Assembly: GCA_902789555.1 (NCBI GenBank)
Contig: CADAOF010000001.1
Coordinates: 249,851-313,850 of the forward strand
Source: an uncultured Lachnospiraceae bacterium
GTDB taxonomy: Bacteria > Bacillota > Clostridia > Lachnospirales > Lachnospiraceae
Length of the DNA: 64,000 nt
Reading direction: 5' to 3'
In this document: piece by piece, positions 18,419 to 27,597 of the stretch
Layout of the letters: every line of letters starts with the position of its first letter
How positions within the stretch are numbered: position 1 is the stretch's first letter
Program-made: the position numbers and the translations under genes
Notes under the pieces: model-generated
What the model was told of the DNA's origin: nothing
The model's input: only the letters and a program-made list of their open reading frames with translations
Database searches by the model: none

Positions 18419-19312
18419 TCAGATGCCATTTCGGACGGAACCGGCGTCCGTTTTCTTCCGGGGCCAGACATAAGTGACCATGAGATAGAACGTAATGACG
18501 AAAAGCACGGCGGCGATCACGGTGGCGATCAGGAAGGCCGTATCGTCCTCATAGACAAACTCCAGCAGTTCCGTTTCGCTGATGATGACCGACACGGTAT
18601 TCGCGCCGATGTGGATAAGCATGGGGGCCAGGATGCTGTGGAAGCGTTCGTAGGCAAACGCAAGCAGCACGCCCATGATGAATGCGTAGATCCCCTGCAG
18701 CCAGTTGCCGTGCACGGCGGCAAAATACATGGCCGAAAGGATCATTGCCGGTACGGGTTTGATGTACCAGCGCATCCGGCGGTAGGCTAAGCCGCGGAAG
18801 ATCAGTTCCTCCACGACCGGGATGAGGATGCCGGCCACGGCGATCTCGAGGATCAGCCTTCCCTGGAAAAGCAGGGCAGCCGTATCTTCATAGCCTTCCT
18901 GAAGCAGTTCGGTCAGGCGGCTGTAGATCATCAGGTGGTTGAGCGCGAGGCAGACAGCGGCGCCCATGATCAGCACGGAAACATAGTGGTAAACGGGAAC
19001 GCGCTCCCATTCCTCATGCACCGAGGCACGGATCTCCTTCCCGGTATCGTAACGGTAAAGGTAAATCAGGATCGGCAGGGTGCAGAGCGCGCCGAGTCCG
19101 GCGATGATTCCGTAGTTGCTGAAGATCAGATCCTGCAGTGCGGTGAGCAGCTGTTCGGGATCCGGCAGCGACGTCAGTGACTCAAGGTTTCCCGCCATCA
19201 GAACGCTTCCGACGGCGACCGAGATCGCGGTCGTGATCCCCTGATAAAGCAGGAACGGGTATAAGAGGCCCCACAGCATGGTGAAGAAGCCGGGTTTTCT
19301 GTCAGGTTTCAT
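18419..19312 (-). CDS. CPBP family intramembrane glutamic endopeptidase
   Basis: 297-residue multi-pass protein of the CAAX/ABI protease family. Catalytic motif 1 is [13 protein letters not shown] (about 167-179) and motif 2 is [11 protein letters not shown], each in a membrane segment, so the active site looks intact. In Gram-positives such enzymes act in bacteriocin immunity, membrane-protein processing or regulation; the substrate here is unknown. First gene of the unit leading into rpoD, with a promoter and an 8-bp inverted repeat in its leader. Confidence 0.9.
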   Translation of the reverse strand: MKPDRKPGFFTMLWGLLYPFLLYQGITTAISVAVGSVLMAGNLESLTSLPDPEQLLTALQDLIFSNYGIIAGLGALCTLPILIYLYRYDTGKEIRASVHEEWERVPVYHYVSVLIMGAAVCLALNHLMIYSRLTELLQEGYEDTAALLFQGRLILEIAVAGILIPVVEELIFRGLAYRRMRWYIKPVPAMILSAMYFAAVHGNWLQGIYAFIMGVLLAFAYERFHSILAPMLIHIGANTVSVIISETELLEFVYEDDTAFLIATVIAAVLFVITFYLMVTYVWPRKKTDAGSVRNGI

Positions 19313-19341
19313 TCAGTCTCCTTTCCGAAGACGCAGATTAG

Positions 19342-19360
19342 GCATACTGAGGCAGTATGC
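19342..19360. repeat. Inverted repeat in the leader of the CPBP-rpoD unit
   Basis: GCATACTG-AGG-CAGTATGC is a perfect 8-bp inverted repeat with a 3-base loop. It lies about 10-30 bases downstream of the predicted transcription start and 30 bases before the start codon, so it may be an operator or an RNA stem-loop that limits translation. Confidence 0.6.
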
Positions 19361-19377
19361 ACAAATATACAACCTAC

Positions 19378-19406
19378 AATATAAAACATCACGTTTTTCT
19401 TTTCAA
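19378..19406 (-). promoter_or_regulatory. Promoter of the CPBP-rpoD unit
   Basis: Minus-strand TTGAAA (19401-19406), 17-base spacer, TATATT (19378-19383). Surrounding DNA is markedly AT-rich compared with the flanking genes. Confidence 0.65.
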
Positions 19407-19475
19407 GCAAAAATTGCGTCCGAAATATGAATGTTTCGTGAAAAATGAGTGCAGGAAACAGCTCCCCGCTTACGG

Positions 19476-19499
19476 AAAAAGGGCGGCTCAAAGCCGCCC
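19476..19499 (-). terminator. udk terminator
   Basis: Minus-strand hairpin GGGCGGCT / AGCCGCCC (19481-19499) with a 3-base loop, followed by a run of five T (19476-19480), 20 bases after the udk stop. Confidence 0.9.
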
Positions 19500-19520
19500 G
19501 GAGCAACGACGCTGCCGCTG

Positions 19521-20153
19521 TCAGTCCCGTTCATGCAAGCCGGCAAGGTGCCTCTCGATCCGACCGATGATCATGTCGAGTGCGACACGGTTCTTTCCGC
19601 CTTCCGGTACGATGATGTCCGCGACCTTTTTCGACGGCTCCACGTACATTTCATGCATGGGCTTTACTGTCTCCTGCCACTGGCGGGTGACGTTTTCCAC
19701 GGTCCTCGCACGGTCCCGCACGTCGCGGACCACGCGCCGGCACAGGCGGATGTCTGCGTCGGTATCCACGAAGATCTTGATATCCATCTGTTCGACCAGA
19801 GCAGGCTCGGCAAAGATCATGATCCCTTCGACCAGGATGACGGGACGCGGTTCGATCAGGACCGTTTCACTGCTGCGGTTGTGCACGGTGTAGTCATAGA
19901 CCGGGCAGTGCACGCTCCGTCCCATCTTAAGAAGACGCAGATGCTCCGCCATCATTTCCGTTTCAAAGGAATCCGGACGGTCATAGTTCAGGCGCGAACG
20001 CTCCTCATAGGTCAGATCGTCATGCGCCCGGTAGTAATTGTCGTGATGCACGACGGCGATGGCGTCGCCGAAACGCTCGATCAGGCTCTCGGTCAGCGTC
20101 GTTTTGCCGCTGCCGGAACCCCCTGCCACACCCACGGTCAGAATATCCTGCAT
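19521..20153 (-). CDS. udk: Uridine kinase
   Basis: 210-residue pyrimidine-salvage kinase that phosphorylates uridine and cytidine to UMP and CMP. P-loop GVAGGSGSGKTT (8-19), substrate-binding HHDNYYR (34-40), the RPDSFE segment and the lid RRVVRDVRDR are present. Length is normal for Udk. Divergent from the LysR-type gene, with a strong terminator after it. Together with upp (36.5 kb) it covers uracil and uridine salvage. Confidence 0.96.
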   Translation of the reverse strand: MQDILTVGVAGGSGSGKTTLTESLIERFGDAIAVVHHDNYYRAHDDLTYEERSRLNYDRPDSFETEMMAEHLRLLKMGRSVHCPVYDYTVHNRSSETVLIEPRPVILVEGIMIFAEPALVEQMDIKIFVDTDADIRLCRRVVRDVRDRARTVENVTRQWQETVKPMHEMYVEPSKKVADIIVPEGGKNRVALDMIIGRIERHLAGLHERD

Positions 20154-20202
20154 GCCATACCTCCCGTCTTTCCGGCCATTGCCGAAAAGTCATAATTTTT
20201 TG

Positions 20203-20231
20203 TTGTATTTTCCATAAACGGATGATAATAT
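20203..20231 (+). promoter_or_regulatory. Predicted promoter of the LysR-type gene
   Basis: TTGTAT (20203-20208), 17-base spacer, TAATAT (20226-20231) in an AT-rich intergenic region shared with udk. LysR proteins often repress their own gene from this kind of site, but no clear T-N11-A operator was identified. Confidence 0.5.
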
Positions 20232-20285
20232 ATAAACAAATGCTTATGCACCGGCAACTTTCATAATCTCTCAAAGGAGACTACC

Positions 20286-21233
20286 ATGTTCAGCAATCCC
20301 GAATACGTCTATGAGGTCTATAAGGAACGGAGCTTCTCCAAGGCGGCGAAGAACCTGTTCATCTCCCAGCCTGCGCTCAGTGTAACGATCAAACGCATCG
20401 AGAACCGCATCGGCACCCCGATCTTCGACCGGAGCACGAACCCCGTCGGGCTGACGGAGTGCGGTCAGAAATATATTGAAGTCATCAAACAGTACATGGA
20501 TCTGCAGAACGGGTTCCTGAACTATCTGAGCAACCTTGAAGAGTTGAAAGTCGGCAGCGTCAATGTCGGCGGGAGCAATCTGTTTACCTCCTGCATCCTT
20601 CCGCCCATCATTGCGCGCTTTGCCGTCCGCTATCCGAGCGTGGAGATCAACGTCGTCGAAGCCAACACGCCCCTGCTCGACCAAAAGCTGATGGACGGCA
20701 GCCTGGATCTCATCGTGGACAATTACGTCTTTGATACCGAGACCCATTCCTCCGTTCTCTTCCGCACGGAAAATCTCATTCTTGCCGTTCCTGCCGCGTT
20801 CCCGGTCAACGGACCTCTTGCCGCATACCGCATCTCTGCCGATGACATCAAGAGCAAGCGCTTTCTTGACCCATCCGTTCCGGCCGTCCCCTTCGAGGCA
20901 TTCGCACAGGAGCCGTTCATCATGCTGAAAGCCGGGAATGATACCCGTGACCGCGCCATGCAGATCTTCGCCGCGCACGGCATCCGCCCGAATATTCTCC
21001 TGAACCTCGATCAGCAGATGACCAGCTACAACGTGACCTGCTCGGGCATCGGCATCAGTTTCGTGACCGATACGCTGGTCATGAACACCTACGAGAACCC
21101 GAACGTCATCTTCTACAAGCTGGATCCGGAATATTCCCGCCGCGCCCTCTGCTTCTTCCACAAGAAAGGCAAGTACGTGACGCGTGCGATGGAGGAATTT
21201 CTGAAGATCGCAGCCGAAGTCGCCCAGGAATGA
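20286..21233 (+). CDS. LysR-family transcriptional regulator
   Basis: 315 residues: N-terminal winged helix-turn-helix (about 4-62; SFSKAAKNLFISQPALSVTI spans the recognition helix) and a periplasmic-binding-protein-like effector domain from about 90. ATG at 20286 follows AAGGAG at 9 bases. It is alone on the plus strand between udk (divergent) and the beta-helix protein gene (convergent). LysR proteins often control a divergent gene, so udk is a possible but unproven target; the ligand is unknown. Confidence 0.93.
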   Translation: MFSNPEYVYEVYKERSFSKAAKNLFISQPALSVTIKRIENRIGTPIFDRSTNPVGLTECGQKYIEVIKQYMDLQNGFLNYLSNLEELKVGSVNVGGSNLFTSCILPPIIARFAVRYPSVEINVVEANTPLLDQKLMDGSLDLIVDNYVFDTETHSSVLFRTENLILAVPAAFPVNGPLAAYRISADDIKSKRFLDPSVPAVPFEAFAQEPFIMLKAGNDTRDRAMQIFAAHGIRPNILLNLDQQMTSYNVTCSGIGISFVTDTLVMNTYENPNVIFYKLDPEYSRRALCFFHKKGKYVTRAMEEFLKIAAEVAQE

Positions 21234-21281
21234 GCGGCTCCGGCGCAGACGTCCTTAACTGAACATTTCCGGCAGGGCCGG

Positions 21282-21959
21282 TCAGTCGTAATGTTTTTCG
21301 GCGACCTCGCCCTGCTTTTTGTATACGCGGTCGGCGGGCACGAAGCCGCGGACGAAGGAAAGCGGATACAGATTAGTCTTCCGCCCGATGACGCTGCCGG
21401 GATTGCAGACCGAATTGCAGCCGAGATCGACCCAGTCGCCGAGCACGGCACCCATCTTGCGAAGACCTGTCGGGACCTTCTCGCCATCAAAGGCTATGGT
21501 CACGTTCTTCTTGTCCGCCTTGATGTTGGACAGGATGGAGCCTGCGCCCATGTGCGCGTGGAAGCCGAGCACGGAGTCACCCACGTAGTTGTAATGCGGG
21601 ACTTCGCAGTTGTCGAAGATGATCGCATTCTTCACCTCGGTGGAGTTGCCGATCACGCATTTCTTCCCGATCAGTGCGCTGCCGCGGACGAAGGCGCACT
21701 GTCTGACTTCGGTGCCCTCGCCGATGACGCAGGGACCGTTCAAAGAAGCGGTCGGCGCGATCTTTACGGTCTTGTGGACCCAGACTTCGGGCGCGATCTC
21801 ATCGTATTCCGCGGGATCGAGGCTCTTTCCGTACGCAGAGACGAACTCCTTGATCTTCGGCAGAACTTCCCAGGGGTAAGTGACTTCTTCAAACAGACTT
21901 GCTGCTGCGGTATGTTCCAGGTCAAGCAGGCTGCTGCATTTCAAAGCATCGGTATTCAT
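21282..21959 (-). CDS. Left-handed beta-helix (hexapeptide-repeat) protein
   Basis: 225 residues. A short helical N-terminus (1-50) leads into imperfect hexapeptide repeats of the LpxA/GlmU-C type (VWVHKTVKIAPTASLNGPCV; VRGSALIGKKCVIGNSTEV; GFHAHMGAGSILSNIKADKK). This resembles the acyltransferase half of nucleotide-sugar pyrophosphorylases, but no nucleotidyltransferase domain is present. The ATG overlaps the topB stop by four bases, an unexpected partner. Could be an acetyltransferase for a sugar nucleotide; substrate not inferable. Confidence 0.75.
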   Translation of the reverse strand: MNTDALKCSSLLDLEHTAAASLFEEVTYPWEVLPKIKEFVSAYGKSLDPAEYDEIAPEVWVHKTVKIAPTASLNGPCVIGEGTEVRQCAFVRGSALIGKKCVIGNSTEVKNAIIFDNCEVPHYNYVGDSVLGFHAHMGAGSILSNIKADKKNVTIAFDGEKVPTGLRKMGAVLGDWVDLGCNSVCNPGSVIGRKTNLYPLSFVRGFVPADRVYKKQGEVAEKHYD

Positions 21960-24049
21960 TGCGTTTCCTCCGTTTTCTTTTCCTTCTTTTTCTTATCGGC
22001 AGAAGCCTTCCGGCTTCCTTTCGTCTTCTTTTCCGTGCCCGTCTCCTGCCATTTCGGATAGCAGGCGGCGCTTCTCGCAAAGGCGCTCCTGAGCCACGGG
22101 CGGCTGTCCGTTTCCTTGACGGCTTTTACCCGGCGCCGGATGAAATCGTCCAGTTTTTCCATGTATTCGGCTGCAGTGATCGTTCCTTCCGCCGTCCGGG
22201 AAAGACCCAGTTCCCAGCTCGCGGTCAGTTCCGCGTTGAGGAGCGGCCTGATCGAGCAGAGGACCGTATCGAAGATCATCTCGCCGAGCAGCGTCGGCTG
22301 GACGGTCTGCGTCTTCTTCACCACGGACAGGTAGCGGTTCGTTTCAAGCTTCTTCAGGATCTCGGCGCGGGTCGCGCTGGTGCCGATGCCGGAGCCCTTG
22401 ATCTGCGCCCTGAGGTCTTCATCCTCAATGAACTGGCCGGCGTTTTCCATGGCCAGGATCAGCGAACCTGTGTTATAGCGGGAGGGCGGCGTCGTTTCGC
22501 CTTCCTTCACGTCAATGCCGGCAGCGGGGATCCTGTCTCCTTTCTTCAGAGAGGCGAGCAGTTCGCCGAGTCCGGCGGCATCCTGTTCCTCTTCCTCTCC
22601 GTCAGTCTTCTTTTTATTCTGCCAGACACCGCTGACGGCCATGAAGCCTTCGCTCTCGAGGGTCTTATAGGACGCAAAGAAATGTTCCGTGTCCATTTTC
22701 GCTTCCAGCTCGTATTTCTGGTACTCCGCCGGAGGATAAAATATCGCGAGGAAGCGGCGGACGATCTTTTCGTAGACGGCCCGTGCCGTCGGATCCAGGG
22801 AAGCCAGGTTCTGCAGGCCCTGTCCCGTCGGGATGATCGCGTAATGGTCCGTGATCATTTTATCGTTGGTATAGCGGCTCTTCCCGATGCCCTTGTACAG
22901 GCCGTTTTCGAGGATATGCTGCGCAAAGCCGGCTACGTCACCGATCTTCGTCAGGCCGCGGATATTTTTATCGATTTCCTTCGCAACGGCACTCGAAAGC
23001 ACGCGGGCATCCGTTCTCGGATAGGTGACCAGTTTCTTTTCGTAGAGTTCCTGCGTATATTTAAGTGTTTCATCGGGGCTGATCTTGAGGCTCCTTGAGC
23101 AGGTGTTCTGCAGCTCCGCCAGGTTGAAAAGGAGCGGGGGATTGACCTTTTCCTTCTTCGAACCGAGCTTCACGATCTCCGCCTCTGCCGGCTGCGGCCG
23201 CATCAGATCCTCCGCAGTTTTTTCCGCGGCGGCTCTTTCCCTGAAACCGTTGTTCCGGTAGAGATAAGGGGCGTCCTTATGGCGCGAATCGTCCGTAACG
23301 CGCCATTCGGTATCAAGCGTACGGCCCTCCGCGCCTTCCGGCTTAAGATGCAGGATCAGCTTGTAGAACGGTGTCTTCACGAAGTCCCGGATCTCGCGCT
23401 CGCGCCGCACGACCATGCCGAGGACGCAGGTCATGACACGGCCGACCGCGATCTTCACATTCGGGTCGCCGAGCCGATCCTTGATCTCGTAGCCGTACTT
23501 GACCGAGAGCACGCGGGAGAAATTGATGCCCATGAGGTAATCTTCCTTGGCGCGCAGGTATGCGGCGTCCGAAAGATTGTCGTATTCCGACTCGTCCTTT
23601 GCCTCCTGAATGCCTCTGCGGATCTCCTCCTCGGTCTGGGAATCGATCCAGACCCTGAGCTGCTTCGTCGTTTTCGGCACGCCTGCCATCTGCGCAACAA
23701 GTCGGTAGATATATTCGCCCTCGCGCCCCGAGTCCGTACAGACGTAGATGCGGTCGACGTCCTTCCGGTGCATCAGGCCTTTCACGATGCCGAACTGTTT
23801 CTTTACGGCGGGGATAAGTTCATATTTGAATTCTTCGGGGATGAAGGGAAGGGTGTCGAGAGACCATTTTTTCAGCGCGGGATCGTAGACTTCCGGATAA
23901 CTCATGGTCACGAGATGGCCCACACACCAAGTGACGACGGCTCTCTCGCTTTCGAGGTAACCGTCGTTACGGGTCATGGGTTCATGCAGCGCTTTGGCAA
24001 ATTCCTGGGCGACGCTGGGTTTTTCGGCAATGAAAAGGGCTTTAGCCAT
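21956..24049 (-). CDS. topB: DNA topoisomerase III
   Basis: 697-residue type IA topoisomerase that decatenates and relaxes DNA. The TOPRIM domain is N-terminal ([28 protein letters not shown] with the Mg-binding acids), and the catalytic tyrosine is in [11 protein letters not shown] (about 337-347). The C-terminal 50 residues are Lys/Glu-rich and low complexity, with no zinc fingers. Its start overlaps the GIY-YIG gene by 8 bases. Housekeeping type; no conjugation genes are nearby that would mark a mobile element. Confidence 0.95.
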   Translation of the reverse strand: MAKALFIAEKPSVAQEFAKALHEPMTRNDGYLESERAVVTWCVGHLVTMSYPEVYDPALKKWSLDTLPFIPEEFKYELIPAVKKQFGIVKGLMHRKDVDRIYVCTDSGREGEYIYRLVAQMAGVPKTTKQLRVWIDSQTEEEIRRGIQEAKDESEYDNLSDAAYLRAKEDYLMGINFSRVLSVKYGYEIKDRLGDPNVKIAVGRVMTCVLGMVVRREREIRDFVKTPFYKLILHLKPEGAEGRTLDTEWRVTDDSRHKDAPYLYRNNGFRERAAAEKTAEDLMRPQPAEAEIVKLGSKKEKVNPPLLFNLAELQNTCSRSLKISPDETLKYTQELYEKKLVTYPRTDARVLSSAVAKEIDKNIRGLTKIGDVAGFAQHILENGLYKGIGKSRYTNDKMITDHYAIIPTGQGLQNLASLDPTARAVYEKIVRRFLAIFYPPAEYQKYELEAKMDTEHFFASYKTLESEGFMAVSGVWQNKKKTDGEEEEQDAAGLGELLASLKKGDRIPAAGIDVKEGETTPPSRYNTGSLILAMENAGQFIEDEDLRAQIKGSGIGTSATRAEILKKLETNRYLSVVKKTQTVQPTLLGEMIFDTVLCSIRPLLNAELTASWELGLSRTAEGTITAAEYMEKLDDFIRRRVKAVKETDSRPWLRSAFARSAACYPKWQETGTEKKTKGSRKASADKKKKEKKTEETQ

Positions 24050-24287
24050 GGGCGATCAGTTCGAGTTTTTCCTTCCTGGAAAGCTTCTTCAGCGCTGCTT
24101 CGCGCCTCATCGCTTCCTCCCTGGAATTATACTCTTCAAGCCGCACAAGTTCAACAGGCAATCGTGATCTCGTATATTTCGCGCCTTTGCCGGCGCCATG
24201 CGTTTTCAGGCGGCGGACCGGATCGTCTGTCCATCCGGTGTAGAGGGTGCCGTCGCTGCACCTTAAGATATAGACGTATGCGGCCAT
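24042..24287 (-). CDS. GIY-YIG domain protein (YhbQ/YazA-like)
   Basis: 81-residue single-domain GIY-YIG protein: [17 protein letters not shown] (4-20) with the two signature tyrosines, the catalytic Arg in DPVRRLKTH, and Glu in [12 protein letters not shown]. Family members are small putative nucleases with a suggested role in DNA repair. Overlaps topB by 8 bases, which may link it to topoisomerase-related damage (inference). Follows the anti-sigma gene with a 1-base gap. Confidence 0.88.
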   Translation of the reverse strand: MAAYVYILRCSDGTLYTGWTDDPVRRLKTHGAGKGAKYTRSRLPVELVRLEEYNSREEAMRREAALKKLSRKEKLELIAHG

Positions 24288-24288
24288 G

Positions 24289-25050
24289 TCATCTGTCCGC
24301 GAAATATTCGTTCAGAAGCTTCCCCATCGCCGTCCGTTCCGGCTCGGTAAGGACGTATTCCGTTCCGTCCGCCCGGAGGATGCCTTCCGCAGAACGGTAG
24401 CGGTATTCCTTCCCTTCAATCAGGAAGCGGCAGACGTCTTCACTGCCGTTCACGCCGCTTTCTTCTCCGGCTTCCTGCATCCGGGGGATCATCGTTTTGA
24501 GCAGTTCCAGGATCTCCGTAAGGACAGCAGTCTTCCGGTCCGCCCCGGACGTCTGCGCGGTCGCCTGCGGGGCAGCAGCTGTTCCGATCTGGCCCTTCTT
24601 TCCGTCATGCGAAACGCTTCGGAAATCGATGACACCGGTGAGGTTGCAGGCTTCCTCAACAAGCCTTTCGGTGTCGGCTGAGGCAAACGCGGATGTCAGC
24701 GAAGCGTATTCCGTTATCACGGACGTCTCTGTCTGGGGCATGGCAGGTTCCATTTCAGCTGCTTCATGACCGTTCGGCACCATGGCTCCGTTGCCGTTTA
24801 TCAGCGTCGTGCTGATGCTGTCTGCCTGTTTGATCTGCCGGCCGGGAAAAACGCCGACGGCCAGGATGATCACGGCGGCAGCCGAAGCGATGAGGCCGAA
24901 GGTCTTCAGCGGGAAGCGGCGGGTCTTTGCGGGCTTGGGGACGGCGTTCTTATTCTTCTCGGCTTCTGCGGCACGGACGGCTTCCAGAAGCTTATCGTGC
25001 TGCTCTTCGTCCAGCCGGATCCTGTCCATATAATTCTTATAGGCTTTCAT
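24289..25050 (-). CDS. Probable anti-sigma factor, membrane anchored
   Basis: About 253 residues: cytosolic N-terminus ([20 protein letters not shown], then helix to about 45), one membrane helix at about 55-75 ([20 protein letters not shown]), and an extracytoplasmic Ser/Thr-rich domain ending in a segment resembling a ligand-sensing region ([18 protein letters not shown]). The start at 25050 overlaps the ECF sigma gene by 14 bases, the usual layout for a sigma and its inhibitor. No zinc-binding HxxxCxxC motif is seen, so it is not a ZAS-type anti-sigma. Assignment rests on context and topology. Confidence 0.75.
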   Translation of the reverse strand: MKAYKNYMDRIRLDEEQHDKLLEAVRAAEAEKNKNAVPKPAKTRRFPLKTFGLIASAAAVIILAVGVFPGRQIKQADSISTTLINGNGAMVPNGHEAAEMEPAMPQTETSVITEYASLTSAFASADTERLVEEACNLTGVIDFRSVSHDGKKGQIGTAAAPQATAQTSGADRKTAVLTEILELLKTMIPRMQEAGEESGVNGSEDVCRFLIEGKEYRYRSAEGILRADGTEYVLTEPERTAMGKLLNEYFADR

Positions 25051-25516
25051 CCCTTGCCTCCCCGTATTCCTCAAGCATCCCCTTCAGCCTTCCGCGTCCG
25101 CGGGAGAGCTTCGTCCTGACCGTGCTTACGTTCAGGTTCAGGATCCGTGCGATCTCTTCGGTATTGTATCCTTCGTAGTAGTACAGGTAGATGATCTCTC
25201 GGTAATCTTCGGGAAGCTGCAGGACCTCTTCCATGACGCTCTCTTCTTCCTCCGTTTCCGCCGGATAGATGTCCAGCAGTTCGCAGGAAAGACGGTGCGC
25301 CGCCGAGCTGACCAGATTGCGGGAAAGGTTCATGACCACACGAAGAAGCCAGGCCTTTTCATGCTCGTCAGACTGGAATTCGGGCCGGCTTGTGATCCAT
25401 TTGATGAAAGTCTCCTGGACCATGTCCAGCGCGTCTTCACGGTTCTGCGTGATGGTGAGCGCTGCGCGATAGAGGAGATTCTCGTATCTGTTCACGATCT
25501 CTTCCGCTGTCTTCAC
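25037..25516 (-). CDS. ECF-type RNA polymerase sigma factor
   Basis: 159-residue sigma factor with region 2 (YRAALTITQNREDALDMVQ, then FIKWITSRPEF) and region 4 (LQLPEDYREIIYLYYYEGYN, then TEEIARILNLNVSTVRTKLS) only. Start is GTG at 25516, with a GGAAAGGAAAG purine run upstream. Followed by its anti-sigma with overlapping ends and divergent from a DUF4349 lipoprotein. A 12-bp element before it is repeated in mirror orientation before the lipoprotein gene, suggesting that it drives both. Confidence 0.93.
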   Translation of the reverse strand: MKTAEEIVNRYENLLYRAALTITQNREDALDMVQETFIKWITSRPEFQSDEHEKAWLLRVVMNLSRNLVSSAAHRLSCELLDIYPAETEEEESVMEEVLQLPEDYREIIYLYYYEGYNTEEIARILNLNVSTVRTKLSRGRGRLKGMLEEYGEARDESL

Positions 25517-25537
25517 TGGTCTTTCCTTTCCGCCAAG

Positions 25538-25549
25538 AATACAAATGAG
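25538..25549 (-). promoter_or_regulatory. Shared 12-bp promoter element, sigma-factor side
   Basis: On the minus strand this reads CTCATTTGTATT, identical to 25690-25701 on the plus strand. It lies 21 bases before the ECF sigma GTG. Probably the -10/start region of an ECF-dependent promoter, allowing autoregulation (inference). Confidence 0.6.
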
Positions 25550-25582
25550 GGAGGCTCTGCGGCTCAGCTTTTTCGGAAACGG

Positions 25583-25613
25583 CTGAAATTTTATGTTTTT
25601 TTTATAATTTCAG
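25583..25613. repeat. AT-rich inverted repeat in the ECF intergenic region
   Basis: CTGAAATT (25583-25590) and AATTTCAG (25606-25613) form an 8-bp inverted repeat around a T-rich 15-base centre, midway between the two divergent genes. The run of eight T on the plus strand sits inside the loop, so it is not a standard terminator. Operator or DNA-bending site is possible. Confidence 0.45.
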
Positions 25614-25673
25614 TTTTCCGCCCGGCTCCGCGCAGCCTTCGCAGAAATATTTTAAACTTTTTTCAGCAGTTTT

Positions 25674-25701
25674 GCAACGTTTGCCGCCGCTCATTTGTAT
25701 T
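25674..25701 (+). promoter_or_regulatory. Probable ECF-sigma promoter of the DUF4349 gene
   Basis: TGCAAC (from about 25673) lies 11-12 bases before a GC-rich spacer ending in CTCATTTGTATT (25690-25701). The AAC-containing -35 element and the shared 12-mer resemble extracytoplasmic-function sigma promoters. The 12-mer lies 68 bases before the lipoprotein ATG. Confidence 0.55.
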
Positions 25702-25769
25702 ATGGGCAGATCGGAAACGAACGGACACCGGATCAGTAATGAATACGGCCGCATAAGGAGGAACATATC

Positions 25770-26786
25770 ATGAAGAAAAGGATCTCAGCCCTCACCGCCT
25801 GCATTCTCGCGCTTTCCCTGCTGCTCGCCGGATGCGGCGCCGGCAGAAAGGCCGCGGACATAAAGAACGGCGGCGCCGACAGCGCCTATGCGCCCGGTGA
25901 AGCCTATGAAGCCGAAGCGGCACCGCGCGGTGACGCGGCGTTTTATGCCGCATCAAACAAGACATCCAACGCCGGCAAGTCCGAGGCGGAAGCCCCCGCC
26001 GATCAGAGCGGCGCTGCCGACGGCCGCAAGCTCGTGAAAACGATGGCTTTCAATATTGAAACACAGGACTTTGACAAGTCCGTCGCAGACATCACCGCGA
26101 TGGTAACGCTTCTGGGCGGCTACGTCGAGAACGCATCCGTTTCCGGCAGCAGCTACCGGAAGTACGAGACCCGCAGCGCTTCGTACGTCCTGCGTATCCC
26201 GGTCGCCTCTCTCGTGCAGTTTGAGGGAAAAATCGGCACGATCGGCAACGTCACGTCCCGCTCCGAGCAGGTAAAAGACATCACCCTGAAATATACCGAT
26301 ACCGAAAGCCGCCTGAAATCTCTCGAAACGCAGCGCGATTCCCTGATCGAAATGATGGCGAAAGCCGAAAAGCTGGAAGACCTCCTGACGATCCAGGACC
26401 ATCTCGCGGACATCCAGTATGAACTGGAAAATTACGCTTCCACGCTTCGCCTCTACGACAATCAGGTGGAATACTCTTCCGTTTCCGTCAAGCTTACCGA
26501 AGTGAAGATCTACACCGAACCGGAAGAGGAGCCCGAAACGTTCGGAGAGCGCCTCGCTGCCGCCTTTAAGGAAGGGTTCGATGATGCCGGTGAATTTTTT
26601 AAGGATCTCGTGATCTTCCTTGCCGGAAGCCTGCCCGCCCTGCTCATTCTTGCCGCTTTTATCGTTCTGATCGTCGTCCTGATCAGAAAAAGCATCAAAA
26701 AACGGCGTGCCGCCAAGGCCGCCGCAAAATCCGGTCATGCAGTTCAGAGCGGTACCGCGAACGACGGCAATACCGAAAAGAACTGA
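25770..26786 (+). CDS. DUF4349 lipoprotein
   Basis: 338 residues: signal peptide with lipobox LLAGC (Cys22), a low-complexity Ala/Gly/Glu linker to about 85, the DUF4349 core (KTMAFNIETQDFDKSVADI; YVLRIPVASLVQFEGKIG), a coiled coil (about 175-235; DTESRLKSLETQRDSLIEMM), and one C-terminal membrane helix (about 278-305) with a basic cytosolic tail. The coiled coil and beta core would face outside. ATG at 25770 has AGGAGG upstream. Divergent from the ECF sigma/anti-sigma pair and probably controlled by it. Role unknown; an envelope-stress function is inferred from context. Confidence 0.85.
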   Translation: MKKRISALTACILALSLLLAGCGAGRKAADIKNGGADSAYAPGEAYEAEAAPRGDAAFYAASNKTSNAGKSEAEAPADQSGAADGRKLVKTMAFNIETQDFDKSVADITAMVTLLGGYVENASVSGSSYRKYETRSASYVLRIPVASLVQFEGKIGTIGNVTSRSEQVKDITLKYTDTESRLKSLETQRDSLIEMMAKAEKLEDLLTIQDHLADIQYELENYASTLRLYDNQVEYSSVSVKLTEVKIYTEPEEEPETFGERLAAAFKEGFDDAGEFFKDLVIFLAGSLPALLILAAFIVLIVVLIRKSIKKRRAAKAAAKSGHAVQSGTANDGNTEKN

Positions 26787-26800
26787 CTGCAGAGAAGGTC

Positions 26801-27475
26801 TTAAGCCTCTCCTTCGGAACCGTATTCCCTGAGGAAACGGTCTCCTGCGGCCACGATCCCCGTCTCTCCGAGCAGCGTGGATCCCGCTCTGCCTGAGGAG
26901 GCGTCGCCGAGCGCCGTACAGAAATTCTCAAGGCTTTCCGCCGTCAGATATAGCAGAAGCTCCGCGTTTTCCGCGTAATCCCTGCCGCCTTCGTAAACGG
27001 AGGGATCGTCCCGCACGAGCTTTTCGATCCGTGCAAGGTCAGTGTAGCTGCAGCTTACGCTGACCTTTTTTGCCGGAAGGACAAGCGCCGTCACGGCATG
27101 GTCGAGGGCATCCTGCGAGGCTGCAGTATAGGCACGGACCAGTCCGCCGGTCCCGAGGAGGGTTCCGCCGAAATATCTGGTCACGATGATGAGGGCATCC
27201 CGGACACCTCTGCCGAGAAGGACTTCCAGGATCGGCTTTCCGGCCGTTCCCGAGGGTTCCCCGTCGTCGCTGAAACGGACCGTTTCCCGATTCGGTCCAA
27301 GCACGTAGGCCCAGCAGTGATGCCGTGCGTCATAGGTCTTTTTCTTTTCGGCGGCAATCAGGGCTGCGGCCTCTTCTTCCGAGCGGACGGGATATGCCGC
27401 CGCCGGAAAACGGGACCGTTTCTCTTCGTAATAGCCGTTTCCTGTTTCTGCCAGGATCACATAAGGTTCTGCCAT
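26801..27475 (-). CDS. yigZ: YigZ/IMPACT family protein (UPF0029)
   Basis: 224-residue two-domain protein: N-terminal UPF0029/Impact fold (KKKTYDARHHCWAYVLG; DDGEPSGTAGKPILE; RYFGGTLLGTGGLVRAY) and a C-terminal DUF1949 ferredoxin-like domain from about 140. Bacterial members are poorly understood; the eukaryotic relative regulates Gcn2. ATG at 27475 is chosen over an upstream in-frame ATG because GGAGG precedes it at 9 bases and the family alignment begins there. Converges on the DUF4349 gene (14-base gap) and diverges from the class A PBP gene. Confidence 0.93.
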   Translation of the reverse strand: MAEPYVILAETGNGYYEEKRSRFPAAAYPVRSEEEAAALIAAEKKKTYDARHHCWAYVLGPNRETVRFSDDGEPSGTAGKPILEVLLGRGVRDALIIVTRYFGGTLLGTGGLVRAYTAASQDALDHAVTALVLPAKKVSVSCSYTDLARIEKLVRDDPSVYEGGRDYAENAELLLYLTAESLENFCTALGDASSGRAGSTLLGETGIVAAGDRFLREYGSEGEA

Positions 27476-27547
27476 TTCGCGCCTCCGTGCCTTATCGATT
27501 TCAAGCATAGCATGGCACCGGGCTTTTGCCAAGCAGATAGTTTTCTC

Positions 27548-27576
27548 TTTCCTAATCCTTCCCTTTCTGTTATAAT
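27548..27576 (+). promoter_or_regulatory. Promoter of the class A PBP gene
   Basis: An exact TATAAT (27571-27576) is preceded at 17 bases by a poor -35 (TTTCCT, 27548-27553). Transcription would start near 27583, leaving a very short leader just before AAGGAGG. Confidence 0.5.
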
Positions 27577-27597
27577 GACAGTCCAAGGAGGTACCTG

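Noticed and set aside
20154..20285. LysR-type T-N11-A operator controlling udk
   Set aside because: The AT-rich stretch gives several loose matches but none with clear dyad symmetry, so no operator is claimed.
21956..24287. TopB plus GIY-YIG as part of an integrated conjugative element
   Set aside because: No relaxase, coupling protein, integrase or att repeats are nearby; the neighbours are housekeeping genes.
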